Positions 1 to 5,636 of a DNA stretch of 7,580 bases are shown piece by piece. Source of the DNA: JAJVID01 sp036565725 (GTDB lineage Bacteria > Acidobacteriota > Blastocatellia > RBC074); NCBI GenBank assembly GCA_036565725.1, contig DATCXQ010000406.1:1-7580 (forward strand), in the 5' to 3' direction. The notes under the pieces are model-generated. The model worked only from the letters and a program-made list of their open reading frames with translations, did not search any database and was not told where the DNA came from. Every line of letters begins with the position of its first letter. Position 1 is the first letter of the stretch. The position numbers were made by a program, and so were the translations under genes.

Positions 1-812
1 TCCGCCATGCGGTCCCCGTAGCAGAAGGGCCAGCCGTAATCGCCGCCTTCCACGATGCGGTTTAGTTCTTCGGGCGGCGTGTCATCGCCGCGCCAGTCCG
101 AGCCGTTATCCATACCCCACAGTTCCTGCGTCTGCGGATGCCAGGCGAAGCCGATGGTGTTACGCAGCCCGCGCGCGTAAATCGCGCGCTGAGAGCCGTC
201 GGGGCGGGCGCGCAACATGGTCGCGTGTTCCTCGTTCGATTCGTCGCAGGCGTTGCAACTGCTGCCGACCGAAATGTAGAGCATTCCATCGGGGCCGAAA
301 CCGAGCGTGTGGTTCGGGTGCTGGCCGCCGTCGGGCAGACGTTCGATCAACAGCTTCGGCGTTCCGACCGAGCCGTCGCTGCGCAATTCGGCGCGGTAGA
401 GTTTCGTGTCACTGCAAATGTAAAGCTGGTCGTTATTGACCGCGATGCCGTGAGCGCCCTTGAGGTTCGGCAGGACTGTCCGCGTTGAATCGGAGCGTCC
501 GTCGTTATCGCGGTCGACCAGGACGATTACGTCGTTCTGTTCGCGCCGCGTGACGTAAACCGCGCCGTCGCGCCCCACCGCAAGCATACGCGGATTGCCA
601 AGCCCGCGGGCAAAGATGTTGATTTCAAACCCGTCAGGCGCCCACAGCAAGCCCAGCAGGTCTTCGCTGAAATTGCGGCGCTCTGGCTTCGCCAGATGGC
701 CGACCAGGCGGTGGAGTCGAGACTGTCCCATTTGCTGCGCGTCGTTCCGCGTCGCCGGCGCCAGTGCCCAGACACAAGCCGCCAGGCCCGCCACGAACCA
801 CTTTCGTCTCAT
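1..812 (-). CDS. PQQ-dependent sugar (L-sorbosone-type) dehydrogenase, partial: N-terminal 270 codons
   Basis: A single open minus-strand frame from ATG at 812 to the window edge with no stop, so the C-terminus lies outside. Residues 1-20 or so (MRRKWFVAGLAACVWALAPA) form a signal peptide; the paired Arg leaves Sec or Tat export open. The rest reads as the beta-propeller of the soluble glucose/sorbosone dehydrogenase family, which oxidises sugars in the periplasm with PQQ. Visible marks are GPDGMLYISVGSSCNAC (173-189), YARGLRNTIGFAWHP (212-226, with Arg217-Asn218 resembling the PQQ-contacting Arg-Asn of soluble glucose dehydrogenase) and ELNRIVEGGDYGWPFCYGDR (249-268). DRDNDGRSD (100-108) resembles a DxDxDG calcium loop. 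The start is set by AAGGAGGA 8 nt upstream of the ATG; a GTG directly before it is the alternative. The gene is divergent from the metal-efflux genes and need not share their function. Family call is firm; substrate is not known. Confidence 0.88.
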   Translation of the reverse strand, partial: MRRKWFVAGLAACVWALAPATRNDAQQMGQSRLHRLVGHLAKPERRNFSEDLLGLLWAPDGFEINIFARGLGNPRMLAVGRDGAVYVTRREQNDVIVLVDRDNDGRSDSTRTVLPNLKGAHGIAVNNDQLYICSDTKLYRAELRSDGSVGTPKLLIERLPDGGQHPNHTLGFGPDGMLYISVGSSCNACDESNEEHATMLRARPDGSQRAIYARGLRNTIGFAWHPQTQELWGMDNGSDWRGDDTPPEELNRIVEGGDYGWPFCYGDRMA

Positions 813-820
813 CACGATAA

Positions 821-828
821 TCCTCCTT
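821..828 (-). promoter_or_regulatory. Ribosome binding site of the dehydrogenase gene
   Basis: On the minus strand AAGGAGGA lies 8 nt before ATG (812-810) and 5 nt before GTG (815-813). It is a near-perfect anti-16S match, and the spacing favours the ATG as the start. Confidence 0.75.
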
Positions 829-964
829 AACATTGCGAAACAGCGTGACCGGCGTTCTTTGAGAGAAGGCGGTTATCTTATTGTGAGGAGTTTGGGCAGT
901 CGGTACGGCTAGGTACTGAGGAACACTGCATTTAGAAATTGAGAAGAAGGAGGAGGGGACTCCA

Positions 965-984
965 AGAACTGCGCTGAGAACTGC
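965..984 (+). repeat. Short direct repeat AGAACTGC upstream of the repressor promoter
   Basis: AGAACTGC occurs at 965-972 and again at 977-984, a 12-base period, ending 11 bases before the operator dyad. It may be a regulator site or chance. The rest of 813-995 shows no gene, no RNA gene and no clear minus-strand promoter to my eye. Confidence 0.3.
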
Positions 985-995
985 CGAACAGCCTG

Positions 996-1014
996 CGACT
1001 ATTGACAGTAGTCG
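996..1014. promoter_or_regulatory. Candidate BlaI-family operator upstream of the repressor gene (site 1)
   Basis: CGACTA-TTGACAG-TAGTCG is a perfect 6-bp inverted repeat with a 7-base spacer. The core ACTA-N7-TAGT resembles the ACTAC/GTAGT dyads bound by MecI/BlaI repressors. The spacer contains TTGACA, so a bound repressor would cover the -35 box and autoregulate the operon. A second site of the same geometry stands at 2661-2675. The dyad is seen directly; binding by the neighbouring repressor is inferred. Confidence 0.65.
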
Positions 1015-1031
1015 GACAAAGCAGCTAAGCT
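1002..1031 (+). promoter_or_regulatory. Candidate sigma-70-type promoter of the repressor-protease operon
   Basis: TTGACA (1002-1007) is a perfect -35 hexamer. An 18-base spacer leads to TAAGCT (1026-1031), a weak -10 that keeps T1, A2 and T6. It would start transcription about 35 bases before the repressor start codon. The -35 sits inside the operator dyad, as expected for a repressed promoter. Confidence 0.5.
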
Positions 1032-1071
1032 TCGCGCCATTATCACGGATGAAACAAGAAGGATCGTGACT

Positions 1072-1503
1072 ATGCGTATACGTCCGAAAATCACCTTACG
1101 CGGCTTCAAACCGAACGCCCGCGGAGCGGGTCAGGTACTCGGCGAGCTGGAGACGGCGGTGATGGAGTTGCTCTGGCGCGAGCGGGAGTTGACCGTCAAC
1201 CAAGTCGAGGAGCGGCTGCGGCAGCGCCGCCAGATCGCCCATACCACGGTGCTGACCACGCTCGACCGTATGCATCGGAAGGGCTATCTGACGCGCGAGA
1301 AGAGCGGCAAGGCTTTCGTATATGCGCCGCGTTACTCACGCGAGGAGTTCGAACGCGGGCTGGCGCAGGAGGTGCTTGGCGCGCTGCTAGGCGGCTTGGG
1401 CGAACCCGTGCTGTCCACATTCGTCGAACTCGTCAGCGAAGACGAGGCGAAGCTGGAACGTTTGGAGGAGTTGATCAAGCGAAAGAGGGAGGGGAAGAAG
1501 TGA
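1072..1503 (+). CDS. BlaI/MecI/CopY-family transcriptional repressor
   Basis: A 143-residue winged-helix repressor. Residues 24-86 carry the family pattern: GELETAVMELLW, then TVNQVEERL, a recognition helix around AHTTVLTTLDRMHRKGYL, and a wing ending in GKAFVYAP. Residues 90-140 form the helical dimerisation part (STFVELVSEDEAKLERLEEL). The family represses beta-lactamase, mecA or copper-efflux genes and is inactivated by proteolysis or metal. It has about 20 basic residues ahead of the usual start. At the place where BlaI/MecI are cut between Asn and Phe, this protein has Thr116-Phe117. AGAAGGA (1057-1063) is 8 nt from ATG 1072 but only 2 nt from the in-frame GTG at 1066, so I prefer the ATG. 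Its stop overlaps the start of the protease gene (TGATG), giving translational coupling. Targets are probably the dyads at 996 and 2661. Confidence 0.9.
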   Translation: MRIRPKITLRGFKPNARGAGQVLGELETAVMELLWRERELTVNQVEERLRQRRQIAHTTVLTTLDRMHRKGYLTREKSGKAFVYAPRYSREEFERGLAQEVLGALLGGLGEPVLSTFVELVSEDEAKLERLEELIKRKREGKK

Positions 1504-2603
1504 TGGAACTGCGCGGCTGGCGGATCGTGTTCGCCAGCGTAGAAAATTTCTTCCTCTTCAACACGGCGTTTTCGATAGCGGCGTTCATCGTGGCGTCTAT
1601 TCTTCGCCGCGCCGACCACTCTGGATGGATGAATTCGTGGCGCCCGGTCGCCAGCGCGCGTGTTTACGCCGCGGCGCTCGCTTGTCCGCCTGTCATGTCG
1701 GCGTGGCTTGTCTGCGCCTCGCTGTTTCCCGCATTTTGGCTCGGCGAGAATGTGTGGGCGCAGGAACATGCCGAAGAGCATTCCCTGCATTTGCTCAACG
1801 CCTTCACAGTTGTCGCCGATCCGATGCTTGGGTACGCGGCAATAACTTTTACGCTGCTGGCGTTGCTGGTCGCAACATGGGCGGCCTGGCGGGCTTACTT
1901 TCGAATCAACCGCTTGGTGGAATGTCTCGAGATTGGCGCGAAGCCGGCTCCGCCGGAGAGCGTCAGGGAAGTCGAAGCAGTCTGTCGCAGATACGGGATC
2001 GCGGTCGGATTAGTGGTCAGTGATTATCCGTTTTCGTTCATCTGGGGATATCTCAGATCAAAACTGATTGTTTCCACTGGACTGCTCAACGCTCTGACGA
2101 AAGATGAATTGATCGCCGTGCTGGAACACGAAGCGGCGCATCACACTCGGCGCGACAATCTGCTGAAATGGGGGTTGACGATCTGTCGCTATGCCACGCC
2201 CGCTTTCCCGCTGACCGCGATGCTTTATCGCTGGCTCAACGAGCAGATTGAGATGGTTTGCGACGAGGTCGCCGTCCGTCGATCGGCATCGCCGATCGAT
2301 CTGGCGGGCGCGCTGGTGCGGCTCAAGCGGTTGACGCTGGCCGCCGGCTCGCGCGCGCCACGACTTTCAGGGTCGGGATTTTTCGATGACGGGCAGGAGA
2401 GTTTCGAGCGGCGCGTGACGCGGGCGCTCTCGCTCGAAGAAGAACCGTCTCGTGCGGACGCCGGATCGCTGTCGCGTTCGTGCGTAAGGGCGGCTTTTGC
2501 CGGAGTGGCGTTGTTCGCGCTATCTCTCATCGCGCTCTTCTTCACAGCGCCACTGGCCATTCATCGGACGGTGGAGTCAGTGTTGCGCATCCTCCACATC
2601 TAA
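1503..2603 (+). CDS. M56-family (BlaR1/MecR1-like) membrane zinc metalloprotease without sensor domain
   Basis: A 366-residue polytopic protein. The gluzincin-like motif HEAAH lies at 209-213, and Glu250 in EMVCDE is the likely third zinc ligand. Predicted helices are about 14-34, 53-80, 108-130 and 329-352. By analogy with BlaR1 this puts the protease domain (131-328) in the cytoplasm and loop 81-107 in the periplasm. That loop contains QEHAEEHSLH, with His89, His93 and His96 plus Glu88, Glu91 and Glu92. BlaR1/MecR1 continue after the last helix with a penicillin-binding sensor; here only about 14 residues follow, so beta-lactam sensing is unlikely. Role inferred: sense a signal at the membrane and trigger removal of the repressor encoded just upstream. 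The start is ATG 1503, inside the repressor's stop codon, with GAGGGAGGGG (1485-1494) 8 nt before it; GTG 1500 is the alternative. Family call firm, signal unknown. Confidence 0.88.
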   Translation: MELRGWRIVFASVENFFLFNTAFSIAAFIVASILRRADHSGWMNSWRPVASARVYAAALACPPVMSAWLVCASLFPAFWLGENVWAQEHAEEHSLHLLNAFTVVADPMLGYAAITFTLLALLVATWAAWRAYFRINRLVECLEIGAKPAPPESVREVEAVCRRYGIAVGLVVSDYPFSFIWGYLRSKLIVSTGLLNALTKDELIAVLEHEAAHHTRRDNLLKWGLTICRYATPAFPLTAMLYRWLNEQIEMVCDEVAVRRSASPIDLAGALVRLKRLTLAAGSRAPRLSGSGFFDDGQESFERRVTRALSLEEEPSRADAGSLSRSCVRAAFAGVALFALSLIALFFTAPLAIHRTVESVLRILHI

Positions 2604-2604
2604 T

Positions 2605-2650
2605 CGCCGCTGCTCTCGTCGCGCAGTACTGGGGGCGGCGGGTTTTTTTT
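2605..2650 (+). terminator. Probable intrinsic terminator after the protease gene
   Basis: CGCCGC (2605-2610) pairs perfectly with GCGGCG (2635-2640), with an inner TGC/GCA pairing (2611-2613 with 2623-2625) in the loop. After GG comes a run of eight T (2643-2650). It begins two bases after the stop codon. The long loop and the GG before the T-run make it less than ideal. It would separate repressor-protease transcripts from the efflux operon. Confidence 0.6.
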
Positions 2651-2660
2651 GTGATCAAAA

Positions 2661-2675
2661 ACTACTGTTTGTAGT
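2661..2675. promoter_or_regulatory. Candidate BlaI-family operator upstream of the efflux operon (site 2)
   Basis: ACTAC-TGTTT-GTAGT is a perfect 5-bp inverted repeat, closely resembling the ACTAC/GTAGT half-sites of the staphylococcal mec/bla operators. It matches site 1 (996-1014) in the arrangement ACTA-N7-TAGT and in 11 of the 15 core positions. It lies between the terminator T-run and the lipoprotein ribosome binding site, where the efflux promoter must be. I see no convincing -35/-10 pair there; TTGTGA at 2649-2654 is the best -35 candidate. Confidence 0.6.
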
Positions 2676-2696
2676 CAAGGTAAAGGAAGCGGCGGA

Positions 2697-3149
2697 ATGG
2701 TCCGAAAGATTCAATCGGCGCCGATTTGGAAGGTGGCAATGACACTGTTGCTCTGCGCCTGCGCGCTCGGCGGCTGCTCACGTGGCGGAGCCAAACCTCA
2801 GGCCGAAGCCGAAGAGGAAGAGGCCGTGGCGAGGACGGAGTTCACCGAGCGGATCGAAAACTTCTTCGAGTACGAGCCTCTCAAGGCTGGAAAGCCCAGT
2901 CAGTTTCTGATTCACCTGACGGATTTGTCAGACGGGTCGCCAGTCGAGAAGGCCGAAGTCACGCTGAGCGTCCGCGACAAAAGTAGCAAGGCCGAAGTGG
3001 CTCAGGCAAAAGCGAAGATCGGCAAGGTCACGGGGATCTACGTGGCTGAGGTGAACGTCGTGCAAAAGGGCGATTACGACATTGAGTTCCATGTCAAAAG
3101 CTCGAACCTCGATGAGCGGATGTCACTGACCGATTTCAAAGTGGAATGA
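2697..3149 (+). CDS. Small lipoprotein with the beta-domain usually found at the N-terminus of CusB-like adaptors
   Basis: 150 residues. A basic N-terminus and hydrophobic stretch (13-26) end in the lipobox LGGC, giving lipidated Cys27; an acidic linker (AEAEEEEA, 36-43) follows. Residues 48-150 look like one all-beta, Ig-like (FixH/YtkA-like) domain: FFEYEPLKAGKPSQFLIHLT (56-75), then PVEKAEVTLSV and a closing GDYDIEFHV. That pattern is one I know as the N-terminal domain of many CusB/HlyD-type efflux adaptors; here it is a separate protein directly before the adaptor. Probable role: periplasmic accessory of the RND pump, perhaps in metal handling, although it has few His, Cys or Met residues for a chaperone. 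AAAGGAAG (2682-2689) is 7 nt before ATG 2697; the inner Met at 2739 would still keep the lipobox. The adaptor gene begins 4 nt after its stop. Lipoprotein call is strong, function inferred. Confidence 0.75.
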   Translation: MVRKIQSAPIWKVAMTLLLCACALGGCSRGGAKPQAEAEEEEAVARTEFTERIENFFEYEPLKAGKPSQFLIHLTDLSDGSPVEKAEVTLSVRDKSSKAEVAQAKAKIGKVTGIYVAEVNVVQKGDYDIEFHVKSSNLDERMSLTDFKVE

Positions 3150-3153
3150 AAAG

Positions 3154-4527
3154 ATGAACACTCAAGCGACGGAAGAGCGGCATAAGCGAACAAAACGTGG
3201 GGACGCGCAAGCTCTATTTAAAATGCCTCCGCAACGCGGGCGCAGAGCGGCGTTGGTTGCGGTCGCGTTATTTGCGATTGTGGCGATCGGGTATTTCGTC
3301 TCGACTCGGCGCGGCGCGAAGGACGGGATGGCCGCTCTACCGGACACGGCCGACGCCGGCGGCGCGGTGAAGTTTTTGATGGAGCAGCAGTGGCGCATCA
3401 GGATGAAGCTGGCGTTGGTGGAGGAGAAGGCGATTGCGCGCCAGGTCACGGCCACGGGGCGGGTCATCCCCGCCGCCAACCGGCATGCGGCGGTCGCCCC
3501 GGCGATCAGCGGACTGATCGAACGCGGCCCGCTTCCGCCTCTCGGCCAGCGCGTTACGGCGGGACAGACCGTCGCCGTCTTGCGACAGATCGTGACGGCG
3601 GCCGACCTGTCGCAGATTCGCGCGGCGCAGGCGCAAGCGCGGGCGCAGGATGCCCAGGTCGCGCTCGACGCCGCGCGACTCGACGCCGAACGCCGCGCGG
3701 CCGACGGCGAGATTGAAGCCTCCCGCGTCCGGTTGGAACAGGCGCGCCGCGAAGCCGGCCGCGCGCGGACGCTTCACGAACAGCAGGTTCTCCCCAAACA
3801 GGAGGCCGAACGCGCGGAAGCCACAGGCAAGACCGCGCAGGCCGATTACGACGCCGCCGTGCAACGCCGCAAGGCTTTGGACAACGTCCGCGCCATCGCC
3901 CCGATGGAGGCCCCCGGCGACGGCGTGAATGCGGCACACATTATCCGCGCGCCCATCACCGGCGTCGTCACGAAAGTCAACAAGAATCTCGGCGAACAGG
4001 TAGCCGCAGGCGAGGCGATTCTGGAGATCGTCAACCTCGACGTCGTCTGGGTCGAAGCGCCGATCTTCGAGCGCGACCTCGGCCTGGTCACCGGAAACGG
4101 CAAGGCGAGTTTCACGACCCCGACATGGCCGGGGCAGGAATTTCGCGGAACGCTGCTGGACATCGGCGAGGTGATTGACGAGCAGAAGCGAACTGCTCAC
4201 GTCATCTTCTCGGTCCCCAATGCGGAACGCGCGCTACGCGTTGGGATGCAGGCCGACGTGCGCATAGAGGCGGGCCAGTCCGTCACGGCGATGATGATCC
4301 CGCGTGAGGCCGTAGTTGAGGACGAGGGCAAGAAGATCGTCTACGTGCTGCTGTCTGGCGAAGAGTTTCAGCGGCGCGAAGTGAAGCTGGACGATGAATA
4401 CGGTGAGAAGGTGGCCGTGCTGGAAGGACTCAAGGCGGGCGAGCGCGTGGTGACTCAGGGGGCACTGCAGTTGAAACTGCACGAACTCAATCCCGGCGAA
4501 GGCCCGGCGCACACTCATGAAACGTAA
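3154..4527 (+). CDS. RND efflux periplasmic adaptor (membrane-fusion protein, CusB/CzcB type)
   Basis: 457 residues. A basic cytoplasmic start is followed by one membrane anchor (about 32-50). FLMEQQWRIRMKLALVEEKA (75-94) is the junction sequence typical of CusB-like adaptors. Two lipoyl half-motifs (about 107-145 and 263-295, the second with RAPITGVVTKVNKNLGEQV) flank an Ala/Arg/Gln-rich coiled-coil hairpin (about 150-245) that would reach the outer-membrane channel. A beta-barrel (296-372, VVWVEAPIFERDLG onward) and a membrane-proximal domain (about 375-442) complete the fold. The protein ends in HTHET. It links the RND permease to an outer-membrane duct in metal export. It begins 4 nt after the lipoprotein stop with only a weak GAAAAG before ATG 3154, so coupling is likely; Met24 (3223) is an alternative start. 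Metal specificity cannot be read from it. Confidence 0.9.
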   Translation: MNTQATEERHKRTKRGDAQALFKMPPQRGRRAALVAVALFAIVAIGYFVSTRRGAKDGMAALPDTADAGGAVKFLMEQQWRIRMKLALVEEKAIARQVTATGRVIPAANRHAAVAPAISGLIERGPLPPLGQRVTAGQTVAVLRQIVTAADLSQIRAAQAQARAQDAQVALDAARLDAERRAADGEIEASRVRLEQARREAGRARTLHEQQVLPKQEAERAEATGKTAQADYDAAVQRRKALDNVRAIAPMEAPGDGVNAAHIIRAPITGVVTKVNKNLGEQVAAGEAILEIVNLDVVWVEAPIFERDLGLVTGNGKASFTTPTWPGQEFRGTLLDIGEVIDEQKRTAHVIFSVPNAERALRVGMQADVRIEAGQSVTAMMIPREAVVEDEGKKIVYVLLSGEEFQRREVKLDDEYGEKVAVLEGLKAGERVVTQGALQLKLHELNPGEGPAHTHET

Positions 4528-4563
4528 GCTCAGATAACTTTTCAACTGAAGAAAGGCCCCGCG

Positions 4564-5622
4564 ATGCAAGAACACGGAGAATCGCATCAGGGCGCTCATT
4601 GGCACGGCGATTCGCATGATCACGGCCATCCGCAGGCGCGCGAACATTCAGGTCATGGCCATACGCACGGCGCCGTCGATCCAACCATACTCACAACGGC
4701 GCGGGGCATATGGGCGATTAAGTGGTCGTTCGTCGGGCTGTTCGTCGCGGCACTGTTTCAGGTCGTCGTCGTTTGGTTTTCGGGCAGCGTCGCGCTGCTG
4801 GCGGACACGATTCATAACTTCAGCGACGCCGCGACGGCCGTCCCGCTGTGGGTCGCTTTTACGCTCGTGCGATGGCGGCCCAGCAAGCGATTTACCTACG
4901 GTTATGGGCGCGTGGAAGACCTGGCAGGCGTCGCCATAGTCGGCGCCATCCTGGCGAGCGCGGTCGTGGCCGGTTACGAATCCGTACAGCTGTTCTTTTA
5001 CCCGCAGCCTGTGTCGCATCTCTGGGCGGTGATCGTGGCCTCGGTCGTCGGCTTCGCCGGGAACGAAGCGGTGGCTGCCCTCCGCATACGGGTCGGCAGG
5101 GAGATCGGAAGCGCCGCGCTCGTCGCTGACGGTTACCACGCCCGCGCGGACGGCTTTGCCAGCCTGGCCGTGCTCTTCGGCGCGCTCGGCGTCTGGCTAG
5201 GCTACCCGCTGGCCGATCCCCTCGTGGGATTGCTCATCACTTTGATGATCTTCAAGATTGTGTGGGACTCGGCAAAGTCTGTGTTCGCCCGGCTGCTCGA
5301 CGGAGTGGACCCGGGGGTGATTGACGAGATCAAAGAGACGGCTCGGCAGACCCCGCGCGTGGAAGAAGTCAGTGAAGCGCGCGTCCGCTGGCTGGGCCAC
5401 AGGCTCCACGCCGAGCTGAATGTCGCCGTCGACCCAAAACTCACGGTAGCCGAAGGACACGAGATCGCCGTCGCGGTGGAGCGGCGTCTTTTAGAGAACT
5501 TACAGTTTCTGTCCCATGCCACGATTCACGTCGACCCGGTCGGCGCATCGGGCGAGGGACATCATCGAGGCGCCTTGCAGACGCTCGAGGATGCGGGCGG
5601 CGCCGGGTCTGCCCCGGAATAA
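4564..5622 (+). CDS. Cation diffusion facilitator (CzcD/ZnT-like Zn2+ transporter)
   Basis: 352 residues. The first 36 residues hold 11 His (for example HDHGHP and HGHTHG), a cytoplasmic metal-binding tail. Six transmembrane helices follow between about 50 and 240. The transport site is HxxxD in helix 2 (His84-Asp88, HNFSD) and HxxxD in helix 5 (His192-Asp196, HARAD), the HD-HD set of Zn2+-type CDF proteins. YGYGRVEDLAGV (112-123) is the family motif before helix 3. The C-terminal cytoplasmic domain (about 245-326) has the ferredoxin-like CDF fold and ends in HATIHVDP. The protein exchanges cytoplasmic Zn2+ (possibly Co2+ or Cd2+) for protons, feeding the periplasm, from where the RND pump can export. 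GAAAGG lies about 7 nt before ATG 4564, and the gene starts 36 nt after the adaptor. It sits between adaptor and permease genes, which is less usual. Confidence 0.92.
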   Translation: MQEHGESHQGAHWHGDSHDHGHPQAREHSGHGHTHGAVDPTILTTARGIWAIKWSFVGLFVAALFQVVVVWFSGSVALLADTIHNFSDAATAVPLWVAFTLVRWRPSKRFTYGYGRVEDLAGVAIVGAILASAVVAGYESVQLFFYPQPVSHLWAVIVASVVGFAGNEAVAALRIRVGREIGSAALVADGYHARADGFASLAVLFGALGVWLGYPLADPLVGLLITLMIFKIVWDSAKSVFARLLDGVDPGVIDEIKETARQTPRVEEVSEARVRWLGHRLHAELNVAVDPKLTVAEGHEIAVAVERRLLENLQFLSHATIHVDPVGASGEGHHRGALQTLEDAGGAGSAPE

Positions 5623-5636
5623 CTCTTCATAACTTC

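Noticed and set aside
898..918. GTAC-containing imperfect dyad (GTACGGCTAGGTAC) as a third operator
   Set aside because: GTAC is itself palindromic, the arms do not extend, and it does not match the ACTA-N7-TAGT pattern.
942..958. Purine-rich AGAAGGAGGAGGGGA-like tract as a ribosome binding site of a small leader ORF
   Set aside because: No ATG, GTG or TTG followed by a credible reading frame lies at a suitable distance on the plus strand.
1503..2603. A beta-lactam-resistance (blaR1-blaI) locus
   Set aside because: No beta-lactamase, PBP2a or penicillin-binding sensor domain is present, and the neighbouring genes are metal-type efflux genes.
3337..4200. A 287-codon open frame on the minus strand, antisense to the adaptor gene
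   Set aside because: It shows no recognisable domain, while the plus-strand adaptor is a clear family member over the same bases. Long antisense frames are common opposite GC-rich genes with G/C third positions.
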